The translations under genes and the position numbers were made by a program. Under the pieces are notes generated by a model. The model was not told the DNA's origin, ran no database searches, and saw only the letters and a list, made by a program, of their open reading frames with translations. This document shows positions 47,110 to 58,168 of a stretch of 64,000 bases of DNA, piece after piece (position 1 is the stretch's first letter; the number at the start of each line of letters is the position of its first letter). Source of the DNA: Hsuehochloa calcarea (Eukaryota > Streptophyta > Magnoliopsida > Poales > Poaceae); NCBI GenBank assembly GCA_036346395.1, contig CM070594.1, positions 58,575,519-58,639,518 of the forward strand, written 5' to 3'.

Positions 47110-48554
47110 TTAAATCTCTTAACCTAGATCTTCAAACTTTAGTCTTGAGCAGAAGGATCTTGATGGGGGTTGTTGAGGCGACGACGTCTATAGTAAGCTG
47201 GAGTAGAGAAGGACTGCTGGAGGGAGTGAACTTGATCTGTCAAGGCTGCAATCCTGCTGTTTGTTTTTGTCTGTGCTTCCCCCAATCTCTATTGATTTTG
47301 CTCTAATCTTTGATGAGACTCTCTAATGTCCATGACAACTTAAAGCAAATGAGAGAGTGAGGCTTTATTAGCTGGAGCTGCTACTGGAGGCTGAGGAGGT
47401 GCTACTGGAGCAGGAGGTAGGATAGCTACGGGCACTGGGGCTCCTTCCCTAGGCTTGTAAGCCTTGTGCGCTCATGGCCTTGCTCTGCTAAATTGAGTCA
47501 TTCTCAAGATGAGTGTCATAATATATGGCACAAAGTAAATTCTTTTGATTCTGTCATTCTTGGAGGCACTGATTTCTCACATCAACCACATCAAAATTTA
47601 TTCCATTCACAATATTATCAATGATGTTCCAAGCGTACCCTCGAATGGAGTCAAAGTTTCAACTCTTGGGAAATAAAGTATGGTTGATTATTCTATTGAT
47701 CAAACTGGGCAAGGGGAGAGGCCTCCAATCCTTCGAGGCACAAAATTGACATTTTCATCATAAAACTGTCTGTAAACTGGAATCCTTAAAGCATCTCTAT
47801 CATATAGTTTTTCTTAGGCCCCAATATAAGTTCTCACGGCTCGTTCAAAATCAACCTTGGAGGCTTGATATCTTTTGGTTCCCATCATCCATATCAAATG
47901 ATCAAAAGATGTTGACACATGTACAGTGGCATAGAATTATCTTATGATTTCCTCATTGTAATCACACTTCAAGGACACAATGTCATGCAAACCGACTACC
48001 TGAAATAACATGTAGGCTCCATCATATTTATCGAGAGAGTTCAAGTGAGACCACTCTACATACTTATGATCAGCAAATTGTTGATTTTGACCGTAAAGTT
48101 GAGCAAACACTTCTTGCAGAAATCTAGTATGGAATCTCGCATCTTTTGAATTTCCAGGCTTCTCATACTGATTGTCATGGCGAAGAAGAGTATATTTCTC
48201 ACTTGGAATCAACACGAGGTCTAATTGAGGCTCTTCGGCCTCGCCCATCTACTCATCGCTAGCAGTTTCTTCTTGAAAGGATCCCTCATTTTTGCCATCA
48301 GTTCCACTCTCAGACTCTGCAGTCTGTAGCCTACTTCCTTGAGGATGTCCCTTGTTCTCTTTTCCTCACAGCTAAACGAAAGGATTCTGTCTTTGAGTCG
48401 CTAGCATCCCTTCGAGGTCTTCTTGTTGCTGCCTTCCTTGAAGGTCTTTTCTGGAGAGAAGGTCCAGGCTCGAGGCTGGAGGATCATAGCGCTCTTTAGA
48501 ATCTCCATCGGGAGTGGCCACTTTGCGAAGAGAAGTTGTCTTAATCCTTGGCAT
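47110..48554 (-). pseudogene. Sirevirus-like 3' ORF (unknown, envelope-like position), broken
   Basis: Starts ATG 48554 (MPRIKTTSLRKVATPDGDSK). It is interrupted near 48372 and resumes at 48248 (EEPQLDLVLIPSEKYTLLRH...ARFHTRFLQEVFAQLYGQ, then DHKYVEWSHLNSLDKYDGAY) to 47937, with more broken pieces to a tail QVHSLQQSFSTPAYYRRRRL near 47200. It is homologous to 57031-58168 and to 62601-60857. Position between the polypurine tract and the coding core matches the envelope-like ORF of Sireviruses, but no membrane segment or signal peptide is visible. The charged, acidic character and FHTRF/FLDHKY blocks do not let me name a function. Confidence 0.6.
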
Positions 48555-50670
48555 GATTGCTAAGATAAGAGGAGACAATTAGAATAGGTTTTATGCAAAA
48601 GAGTATGGTTAAATTAATTTTTCTCTTCTAGAGAATTAATTTTTCTCTTCTAGAGAATTAATTTTTCTCTTCTAGAGCGTTAGTACCACCGTTGACATCA
48701 TGGAATTATCGCAAGTCGGTAGTACCGGCGACCATGAGACGGTAGTACCGTAGTTCCAGAAAGATTTGGGTTCTCCTTTGATTTTGATTTTAATTAGTGT
48801 TTGACAGGAATGAATCCATGGAATCGTCATGATAAGTCATCAAATACTAATTACTACTAATTTTAACAAGAGAAATAGACTTAATTATGCACATTTTGAT
48901 TCAAACCCTAGAAGAGAGATAGATTCCAAAAGTAGATGAGAAACGAGTGAATCAAGGGAAACACATCAGGGATTGGAAGAGATTCGATCACAGGAGACAC
49001 TTCCAACAATCGGATTCAAGAAAGCTCAATAGAATCGAGAGATTTGGAAGAGGTGTTCTCAGAGGAGGTGCACTGGAGAGAGAGTGTGAGAAATGTCGGG
49101 TCGGCGGAATGACTGGTTGGGACGGGAGAGGAGTTAAAACCCCTTACAAAGGCAGTTAATGCAATTCACCAACCAATGCAGTAGTACCACAATTTCATGT
49201 TGGTAGTACCTTATTCTGGTAGTACCATATTTTTAACGCCGGTAGTACCGGTGATCAATTTTTCTTTGACCACGTTTTTACTACATTTTCAACCACGTCT
49301 TCGACTACGTTTTCGATCATGTTTTTACCACGTCTTCGACTACATTTTCGACCATGTCTTCGAGTAAGTTTTTTACCACGTCTTCGAGTACATTTTCAAC
49401 CACATCTTTGAGTACGTTTTTTACTACATCTTCGAGTACGTTTTCGAGTACGCTTTCGAGTACACTTTCGAGTACGTTTTCGACGTGGACTCTGGTGACT
49501 GCCTCACCAACCCACAGAGATGAATGTTAGTACCGCTATTGAAGTGTGGAATAACCGGGCAGCGGTAGTACCAGCGTTAAAACGCAGTATTACCGTTTTG
49601 CCTGAAAAATAGAAGCTGACCTTGAATACAAATGATCCTATATAATAACCACTCAACACATAATTTTTGAAATCATTATGCATGAGATATATAATAGACA
49701 CTAAAATTAATATAGTTTTTATTCAAATAGAGATTTTAAGAAATATTTTGAAATTATTTTCACAAATACATCTAGAGAACCGAATAAAAGGAATTTTTCA
49801 TGAGACTTTTTCAAATATGCCAAATTGAGCATATGATGACATTTAAAGCATTCAAATTGTATGAGTTATTAATACCATTATGGACCTATCTATGTGAACA
49901 AATATGTCTCAAATAGCAAAAGTCACTTAAGTGCTAGAAAGTGACCACTTAGGTCAAGGTAGTATTTTGGCTAAAATTCAAAAATAAATAATTTTTGCTA
50001 GGTTGGCCTTTTGGAAATCTTTTGAATACCAAAAACGTTTATAATAGCCAACTCTTGGATATTTCTTTTGGGACAGTTTCCGAAATCCTTTTAGAATAGA
50101 TTTTACACAAGTCTAGTTTAAATAAAAAACAAGATACTATAATTTCCGATTTTGGCTAGAAACACATTTTTACTTAAAATAGGTTTTTCTTGAATCAAAA
50201 CCTTTGGGAAACCTTTGAAAGGCATTTGTATATATTTTGCAACTAGTTTATCAAAAGATTATTAATAGATATGACATTTTTGACTTTTGGCTAAAAGGCT
50301 CAATTTTGAAAAATATTACTAGCACTTAATTTATTTAGGCACACTGATATACATGTATATAACTTAGCACTTCCCTTTAATGTGCCATTACCATCTTACT
50401 CAAGATTTCAATAATGAAGTTGTTGGACAAGAGCAAGAACACCCTTTTCTAAAAGATTTTCATGGAGTGCAACCTATACAAGGTAAAAGGGCTAGATACT
50501 TCAATGTAAATATTTGTCACCGACATGGCATTGGTTCTTGATATGAAGTGATCATTCTCAAGCTTGGCTTCAATTTTGCACATGGCGGAATCCACCTCTT
50601 CATGTGAGTCAAACCTTCAATGCCTCTCCAAGTACCTATTAATCATTTAAGTGTTTTTTGGTACCCAAAC
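48555..50670 (-). other. Internal spacer of the Sirevirus-like element
   Basis: Non-coding. Holds CGGTAGTACCG dyads (48740-48750, 49240-49250, and partial ones near 49535-49590), a 12-bp minisatellite (49268-49484) and AT-rich sequence. It matches 62.6-64.0 kb closely and 55.3-57.0 kb (inverted) more distantly. Confidence 0.6.
49268..49484. repeat. 12-bp minisatellite (TTCGAGTACGTT type)
   Basis: About 18 imperfect 12-base units, TTCGAGTACGTT / TTCGACTACATT / TTGACCACGTTT. A near-identical array is at 63258-63461. Periodic open frames across it are not genes. Confidence 0.85.
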
Positions 50671-50877
50671 TCAGTTGGGTCTATGAATGTTAGTCATAAT
50701 AGATTTGGGCACCCAAATGGCCCAAGCAATAAGCTTTGGTGAACTAACAATTTTAGCAAACACATTGTCGTTTTTATCCTTCCTAAGCAAATAATGATCA
50801 TTATATATAATAAACTTAGGAGATATACCTTTGGTACAATCCTTACTAAAATATCCCTTTTTCAGCAATTCTAGCAA
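50671..50877 (-). pseudogene. Sirevirus-like gag C-terminal fragment
   Basis: Reads GYFSKDCTKGISPKFIIYND, then YLLRKDKNDNVFAKIVSS and AIWVPKSIMTNIHRPN, homologous to 55059-55265 on the plus strand (GHMSKDCPKGI-like second knuckle, YLLRKDINGNVFARIVS). The His-x4-Cys half of a zinc knuckle is recognisable (SKDC). Gag binds element RNA. Confidence 0.7.
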
Positions 50878-50930
50878 GTTGGGCTTTTGCTTCCCCCTCT
50901 TGTCTTCTTATCTTGCTCATTGTCGGTTTG

Positions 50931-51154
50931 TTGGAGGATCTCCGACACCTGACCTGCAAGCTGAGCATAACCTGGAATTCCTGCTAAAGCAGGATCTAGA
51001 TTATTCAGTATATCCCGGACTTATTGTAGGTTTTGCATTGTTACCAAAGGTCGTGGAGGATTACCGCTTGAAGTGGGCGTTTTATGAGGTGAATTTTCTC
51101 TCGACCTTCTGGAGGTCCCTGTATGACCCCTTACTCGCGGTGGGGTAGGAACAT
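50931..51154 (+). other. Unassigned segment between two Sirevirus-like elements
   Basis: Open on the plus strand, reading PDLQAEHNLEFLLKQDLDYS and LKWAFYEVNFLSTFWRSLYD. Not homologous to the neighbouring elements and not recognised. The next element inserted at its right end. Confidence 0.35.
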
Positions 51155-53836
51155 GTTGAAAGATCTAGACCCGCCATTATGAGTTAATGGATTGTTTTGG
51201 TGATTAATGACAAATCCAAATATGAGACTAACTCTTTTATCAAGTATTATCTTTGTGTAGTCTCATTTGGATATAAAGGTGAAACACAACGAGGTATGCA
51301 ATCGACATCTCAATTTATATTATGTTGCATTTCTCGGATCCAAAATATAGGATTGAACTCAATCTTAAGTTAAACTTGAATATGTGCATATGACCTCATT
51401 ACACATTTGTGTATGCACACATTTAGGGGGAGTTTTATCCTATACTTTGTGGTTTCATTAGTATTGATCCATGTTCCATTTTCCACATATATTGGGATCT
51501 TTACGTTGAAACAAAACCTTTGAGTATACAACACTTGTGTAGTTCGTATATACTCATGTCATAAGTATATAGAACTCGTGTAGTTCTTGTATACTCATGT
51601 TAGAGTATGTATAACTTGTGTAGTTTATATATACTCAATTGTTCTCTCATTTATCTTCATTAAATTTATGAGAATTTAAGTGGTTATCATCAATTACCAA
51701 AGAGGGAAAGATTGAGATATCTTGTCCCACCATTATGAGTTAATGGTATGGTGTGGTAATTAATGATGATCACAATGTGGAACTAACATTTTCCATGAGT
51801 TGGATATACAGGTTATGTTCCAGGATGATGAAGACTTGGGATGATCATGAGTTGATCATCAAGTCAAGAGCTTGGGATGATCGTGTAAATGATGCATCAT
51901 GAGTTGATGCTTATCAAGAAGAGATGATCATGAGTTGATCATCAAGACAAGGGAAGACTTATCATGTGTTGATGGAGGTCAAGTGAAGGATTGCATCATG
52001 TGTTGATGTATGTGAAGACTCGGGATGGAGAAATCATCATGTGTTGATGATGTTCAAGACAAGATCCCGAAGTGAAGAAATCATCATGAGTTGATGATTG
52101 TCAAAGTCAAGGACCCGGACTTGAAGTATTGATGTGCGTCATAAATCTTCAAGAAGATGCAAGGCAAAGGTATGACTAGCTAGGGCTAAGGATGTGTTCC
52201 TAGTCTTTTACCGGTCTCGGTGTTTGGTTGATAGACCGGATTGCTAGTATAGGTCTGCCGTACTATTAAGAGGGATCTTGACTAGTAGTTTGAGTTAGTC
52301 ATGTGTTGATAGCTCATTATATTTGCTCTAGCTCATCTATGCATGGAGCTATTATTTGCGAATGTGTTTTGCAAATAGCCGATGCTCATGCATTCAACCC
52401 TTGTAGCATGTGACTTAAGTTTGCAAATGCGTTTTGCAAATGGTGAAAGTCCATGTACCTTTTTCCTTGTGGTATGATTCCAAAAGTTGGCAAATGTGTT
52501 TTGCAACTTGTTGGGAATCTTGCTTGTGACCCTTGTTGGCATGGCTTGTCAATTAGCAAATGTGTTTTGCAATTGAAGTTGTTGAAAAAGCTATTTCTGA
52601 TTTCTGCAGGAAAATCGGAAGTTCCGGTGGTTTAACGGCGGAAGTTCCGCACCCCGGACTGTCCGATTTTCCGCGCTTGATTTTTCCGAGAGCGGTGGTT
52701 TAGGGACTTGGCGATTTTCCAAGTGCGGAAGTTCGGAGTGTAACTAGCGGAACTTCCGATTAATCGTTGCTCGAAAATCCGTGGTTGGTTTTTCCGAGAA
52801 GCACCATTTTGGGGACTTAGCCAAAATTCAATGTGCGGTAGTTCCGCTATGTGTTGAGCGAACTTAGAAGAATCGGAACTTCCGATGTTTAGTTGGCGGT
52901 AGTTCGCACTAAAAATCAAGCGGCTAGTTTCTCGTCGACATAGCCGTTGCGGTGCCTTTTCTCTCTCTGCGGTAGTTAGGCCTTTGTGCGGCGGAACTTC
53001 CGATTTCCTGATTTTTAGGGTTTGTCTCCCAACGGCTAGTTTTTGTGTGTGGGCTATATATAGCCACCTTGGCGGTTGGGGAGCTTCTTGATGTTGCTAA
53101 GAACTATTGTGAACTCTTTGTGAGCCTCTTGAGCTAAGAGCAAACCTCTATTCTCTTTTGTGCATGTGTTGCACTTGGTGAGATTAGAGAGTAAACCCTA
53201 AGTGCATGTGTTGCCTTAGGTAGTGGATTGTGTATCCACGTGGCGTTGACACTTGATTAGTTCAAGTGAAAGTTTGGATTTGTTACTCTTGGTGTTTGCC
53301 GACACCTAGACGGCGTGGAGGCGTCGTGCTCGGTGACCTTCTCAAGAAGCTTGTGAGAAGGCCCGACGGTTGTGAGTGGTTTGGTGCTCGCCATCTCCGG
53401 AGTGGAGGAAGAGCAACCATAGTTGAGCGAGGTGTTGGTTCGGTTTGGAACCGGTCCAAGTGTTGGACTTACCTCGGAGGTGTGTGCTCATTTGAGGAGC
53501 CGGTCCAACGCGGGTTGGGCTTACCTCAACGTGGATTAGGGGAGACCGGCAAGTCTCCGAACACCACGGTAAAACATAAGCGTGTCATCTTGTGTTTACT
53601 TGTGCTTTACTTTGAGCAATTTACATTCTTGCTTTAATTGCTTATATATCTTGTATGATTGCTCTCTTTGTATTGTGTTCATATTGTCGGTGCACTTAGT
53701 TGAGCCTAGTTGATTTAGGTTTTAATTGTGCAAAACCAATTCGCTATTAGCTTCCGCATTTATATATTGGTTTAGCCCGATAAAGTTTTTAAAACCGCCT
53801 ATTCACCCCCCTCTAGTCGGCCACCTCGATCTTACA
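51155..53836 (+). repeat. 5' LTR of the plus-strand Sirevirus-like element (2682 bp)
   Basis: TGTTGAAAGATC...CTCGATCTTACA. Contains dyad field 1 (51835-52120), field 2 (52350-52580), field 3 (52616-53002) and a TATA box GGGCTATATATAGCC at about 53047-53061. The 3' boundary is fixed by the adjoining primer-binding site. Confidence 0.88.
52616..53002 (+). promoter_or_regulatory. Dyad field 3, CGGAA-N-TTCCG type
   Basis: Exact 11-mers CGGAAGTTCCG (52616-52626, 52639-52649) and CGGAACTTCCG (52748-52758, 52874-52884, 52992-53002), with several partial copies. The field ends about 45 bases before the TATA box. Confidence 0.78.
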
Positions 53837-53838
53837 AG

Positions 53839-53856
53839 TGGTATCAGAGTTTGGTC
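53839..53856 (+). other. Primer-binding site (initiator tRNA-Met)
   Basis: TGGTATCAGAGTTTGGTC, two bases after the LTR end; the first 11 bases match the usual initiator tRNA-Met complement. Confidence 0.9.
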
Positions 53857-53893
53857 TCTCATTTATTAGACTTAACCGTCTAGAGAGTAAAGG

Positions 53894-55265
53894 ATGGCAA
53901 CTAGAGATTTAGTGCACCTAGGTGAAGCACCTCTATTTGATGGCACAAATTATGCTCATTGGAAAATCCATGTCTTGTTATTTTAGGGCCATGAGTCCAA
54001 AAATATGGCGGATTGTAGATGTTGGCTTTTCTCCTCCATTGGATCATCTTGCTCCAACAATTGAGGAAGAAAAGCTTACATCTCGGCGCTCAAGCGATTA
54101 ACGGTTTATTTAGTGCTTTGAGTGTAGAGATGTTTGATGAAGTGTGCAATCTTGAGAGCGCTCATGCTATGTGGACACATTTTCAAGAAAAATATGAAAT
54201 GTCCACACCTACTAGTGATGATTGCACACAGGAGTGGACATCGGAAGAAGAATGTTCAACTTCTAGCTCAGATAATGATGAGTCCACAACTCCTCCACAT
54301 CAACTCAATGCTTCATGGCTAAAGGTAATGATGAGGTAAGCGAAAATGAAGAACCCACCTATGATGAGTTGATGGAAATGTTAGAAGACTTAAATGAATA
54401 TCTTGGCAAGGAGAAGTCAAAATTCAAAGTCTTGAAGAAAGAATTTCTTTCTCTCAAGGATTCTTATGAAGAGCTAAAAGAAGCTCATGAGACTCTCCTT
54501 CTCAAGGATCTTAATAAGTCCAAGGTGGATATAGGCATTACATGCAAGTTGTTAGATGATATGCCATGCATAGTTCCTACATCTTGCATTTCATCTAAAG
54601 TTAGCATATCCACCTCTTGTGATGATTTAATTGATATGCCTTGTTGCTCTAAAATGGATACTCCTATTTCCTCGATATCTTGCAAGACTAACATTGTAGA
54701 GAAAACAAAGAGCTCAAGGCCCAAGTCAACAAATTAAAGAATGACTTGGAAAGAGGTCTAAAAGGAAGGCCACTCTTGACGATATATTGAGCAAGCAAAG
54801 GCGCTTGCAAGATAAGAGTGGAATTGGCTTCACTCCTAAGAAGAAGGAGACAAGCAAGACTAGGCACAATGCAAGACACACGAAGAATGTCAAGTGCCAT
54901 GGATGCAATGGAAAGGGCCACTTCGCCTCCGTGTGCCCAAACAAAGTGAATGACAAGAAATTGTCATCAAAGAAGAGGTAAACCGGCAAGGAGCAAGTAA
55001 AGAAGGTAAAAGCGAATACAAACTTGAACTTGCTACAATTGCTTAGGAAAAGGGACATATGAGTAAGGATTGTCCCAAAGGTATCACTCCTAAGCCCATT
55101 ATTTATAATGATCAATATTTACTTAGGAAGGATATTAATGGCAATGTGTTTGCTAGAATAGTTAGTACACATAAAACTAATGCTAGGGCCATTTGGGTGC
55201 CCAAGTCTATTGTGACTAACATTCGTGGACCCAACCAAGTTTTGGGTACCAAAGTGCTTAAATGA
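53894..55265 (+). pseudogene. Sirevirus-like gag, several frameshifts
   Basis: ATG 53894 (MATRDLVHLGEAPLFDGTNY, the Sirevirus gag N-terminus). Frame shifts near 53968 (MSCYFRAMSPKIWRIVDVGF follows), 54095 (GLFSALSVEMFDEVCNLESA) and 54320 (a coiled-coil NEEPTYDELMEMLEDLNEYL... to about 54735), and again near 54760. The CCHC zinc knuckle CHGCNGKGHFASVC (54895-54936) follows, then, past a stop, a second half-knuckle SKDC and YLLRKDINGNVFARIVS to 55265. Gag would package RNA. With at least four shifts it cannot be translated as one product. Confidence 0.85.
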
Positions 55266-57030
55266 TGAATAGGTACTTGGAAAGGCATTGGATGTTTGGC
55301 TCATATGAAGAGGTGGACGGATCACCATATGCGAAATTGGAGCCAAGCCTAAGGATAATCATGTCGTATCATAAGCCAATGCCATTTCGGTAACAAGTAC
55401 TTACATTGAAGTATCTAGCCCCTTATGCCTTGTGTAGGTTGCATTTCATGAAAATTATTTTAAAAGGGGTGTTCTTGCTCTATGTTCATAATGTTCATTA
55501 TTAATCTCTTGAGCAAGATGGTAGTGGAACATTAAGGGGGAGTGCTAAATCATAGTCATGTATTTCACATCCCTAAGTGTGCCCAAATAAATTAAGTGCT
55601 AGTATTGTTTTTCAAAAGTAAGCCTTTTAGCCAAAAGTCAAAAATTTCATAATTATTAGTAATTCTTTAAAAAAACTAGTTGCAAGAGGTATACAAATGC
55701 TTCTCAAAGATTTACCAAAGGTTTTGGCTTTAGAAAAACCTATTTTAAGTGAAAATGAGTTTATGTCCAAAATCTTACATTATAGTATCTTGTTTTTGAC
55801 CAAAACTAGATCCTTGTGTAAAATCTATTATAAAAGGAATTTGAAAATCTTGACAAAAGAAAAATCCTAGAGTTGGTTATTCTAAACATTTTTGGTATTC
55901 AAAGAATTTCCAAAAGACCAACCTAGAAAAAGTTATTTGATTTTGAAATTCGTCCAAAATCCTATTTTGACCTAAGTGGTCACATTCTAGCGCTTAAGTG
56001 AGTTTTTCCATATGAACCAAAGTTATTCATATGAAAAGGTTCAAAATGGTATTTATGACTCATACACAAAATTGGATGCTTTAAAATCAACAAAATGTTC
56101 TCTTTGAGTTGTTTTGATTAATTTCATGAAAATGAGGCTTCATTTGCAAAATCAAGACTTAATTCATAAAAATTATTTTCTTGGATAGACATTAGTCTTT
56201 TAATGTACAATGATCCTGAATGATATTTATTTGAGTGCAAAACTAGGGATCATTTGCATAAAAATCAAATTCCAAGTTCTTTCCTGAAAATGTCAGGATA
56301 ATCGGAACTTCCGGCATTTTAGGCGCGGAACTTCCGTTTGTCGGAACTTCCGCCGTTGATTTGCGGAGCTTCCGTTTTCAGCTCTCTTCCGAAGTGTCAG
56401 GAAAATCGAGCTTAGGTACTCGGCGCGGAACTTCATTGTCCGAACTTCCGCCTTTGAAATGCGGAACTTCCGCTTCCGTGGTGAGAGACTTTAATGCTGC
56501 GGTTCCTCCGTTTATCTCTCTTCCTTCTGCCGTTCTTCACTTCTCTCCCGAGCCCCCTCTCTTCTCTCCAAAAACTCCACCGAACACTTTGATCCTTCTT
56601 CGGTGATTTCTTCAAATCTCGACCGATCAATCTCTTCCCCAGGGTTCAATCACCCATTCTCTCAAGGTATTTCCAATTCCTTTCTTGGATTTTTACCCCT
56701 CATGAACCCTAGGTTGAGATTTTGGGGGAAAATGAAATGTCGATGAAATCTGTGGTAGATTCTTGGGCAAATTAGTTCATTCAGTATTGTATGATGTTTA
56801 TGCATCGATTCCATGGACTCAATCCATCAAAATACTGAAAAATCAAAATTTATCATTGCCCTAGAGTCGGCCCAGGAAAATCGGAACTTCCGCTGTTAAG
56901 AGCGCGGAACTTCCGTTAGCGGTAGTTCCGGCGTTAAACTTGCGGAGCTTCCGATTGTCCTGACAGAACCTGAGAATTTCATCTTCTTTTGATTCAATCT
57001 TTGACACTTCATCTATTGTTGTTCTTGAAG
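55266..57030 (+). other. Internal spacer of the plus-strand element with CGGAACTTCCG dyads
   Basis: Non-coding. Dyads at 56303-56313, 56326-56336, 56342-56352, 56462-56472, 56882-56892 and 56905-56915, and a hybrid CGGTAGTTCCG at 56920-56930. No integrase, RT or RNase H motifs in any frame, which is the basis for calling the element pol-less. Confidence 0.65.
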
Positions 57031-58168
57031 ATGCCGAGGATGAAGGTGTCAGTCCCAAAGCACTATTCAGATGCTGGCGCATCTTCTTCAAGAAATGAGG
57101 AAGAATCTGATAATTCAGGATCAGAAGAAAGTGAATCAGGAGAAGAATCTGAATATGAATCTGATGAGGAACTAGGAGAACCAGAAGAGATTGAAATTGA
57201 TCTTAAAGGACTCACAGCAGACGACTACACTATTCTTCGGGATAAAGATCAATATTCACTTCCAGGAAACTGTGATGACCCTCGATTTCATACCAAGTTT
57301 CAAAGGCAAGTCTATGATCTCTTTTATGGACCATCCAAACCATTTCTTGATCACAAGTACATCAATTGGTCCTATCTCAACGGACTTGCGAGATATGAGG
57401 GTACATACAGCTCTTTGTGGCCGGGATTCATAACTTTGTGGCAATAAAATGCAATTATAGTGATGAGATCATCAAGCGTTTTATGCCACAGTATGCATTC
57501 CTCCGATTTTTCTCACTCACTGGATGGCGAGGCTGTGAGGTATTCTTGCACAAAGCGCTTTTGAACATGCATTGAATATCCGATCAAGCGAATATGAGAA
57601 AATCTATGATGGAACAGATTCTCCCTCTTTCGCTGGATGAATTTTATGACACCACTCAGAGATTTATCCCTGGTAAGATAACAGACTTCTTCCTATTCGA
57701 CTTGGTAAATAGGATCATTAATCATACTATGTTACCAAAGAGCGGGAATTATGATGCTATTAGAGGACATGTTTGGAATATATTGGAATGCATCATGCAT
57801 GGAAGAAAGTTTGATGTTGTGGATGTTATCATAAGGGAGATAGCAGGAACAAAGAATGATCGAGTCAAACGGATAAACTTTGCACCTTACATTATGGCTT
57901 TGATCGTTAAACAAACTAGATATAATGGAGCTTTACCTTGACACATAAAGCCTATAAACCAAGAGAAGGTCCTCCAATTCTCGCCAATCTTAGGCGTGCT
58001 CCAACAGAAGTACCTGAAGCTGCACCTCCTGCTGCTGCTGCTGCTCCTCCACAAGGTATAGCCACTATGGATCAGATTTATGCCACCTTGTTGGAGATGA
58101 GGGCATCCCAGGATACCTTCCAGGAGGCGACCACTTCTAGACTGGATGCGTTTGAGGCCAAGGCCATT
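57031..58168 (+). pseudogene. Sirevirus-like acidic 3' ORF (unknown)
   Basis: ATG 57031 (MPRMKVSVPKHYSDAGASSS), followed by a long acidic Glu/Ser stretch (residues ~20-65). Then come DDYTILRDKDQYSLPGNC, DPRFHTKFQRQVYDLFYG and FLDHKYINWSYLNGLARYEG. It shifts frame near 57412 (GIHNFVAIKCNYSDEIIKRF), again before 57594 (LPLSLDEFYDTTQRF...HVWNILECIMHGRKFDVVDV), and near 57940 (HKAYKPREGPPILANL...TSRLDAFEAKA). It stops at the inserted gypsy-type LTR near 58168. Not recognised beyond its family; no catalytic motif seen. Confidence 0.6.

Larger units (their letters stand above)
44029..50930 (-). mobile_element. Sirevirus-like (Ty1/copia) element lacking pol, 5'-truncated
   Basis: Minus-strand element: 3' LTR at 46780-44029, polypurine tract at 46793-46781, an unrecognised acidic ORF (48554 to about 47110), a ~2-kb spacer with GGTAGTACCG dyads and a 12-bp minisatellite, and a gag C-terminal piece (50877-50671). 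No protease, integrase or reverse transcriptase occurs between gag and the 3' ORF, just as in the plus-strand relative at 51.2-58.2 kb. Upstream gag, primer site and 5' LTR are missing beyond about 50930. Confidence 0.8.
51155..58168 (+). mobile_element. Sirevirus-like (Ty1/copia) element lacking pol, 3'-truncated
   Basis: 5' LTR 51155-53836, then AG and the primer-binding site (53839-53856), broken gag (53894-55265), a spacer with CGGAACTTCCG dyads (55266-57030), and the acidic 3' ORF (57031 to about 58168), where a gypsy-type LTR interrupts. No pol domains are present between gag and the 3' ORF. Homologous, inverted, to 44.0-50.9 kb and 60.3-64.0 kb. Confidence 0.85.

Noticed and set aside
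50831..51148. 105-codon plus-strand ORF
   Set aside because: Its first third is the antisense of the gag fragment; the rest is open but unrecognised, so it is reported only as an unassigned segment.
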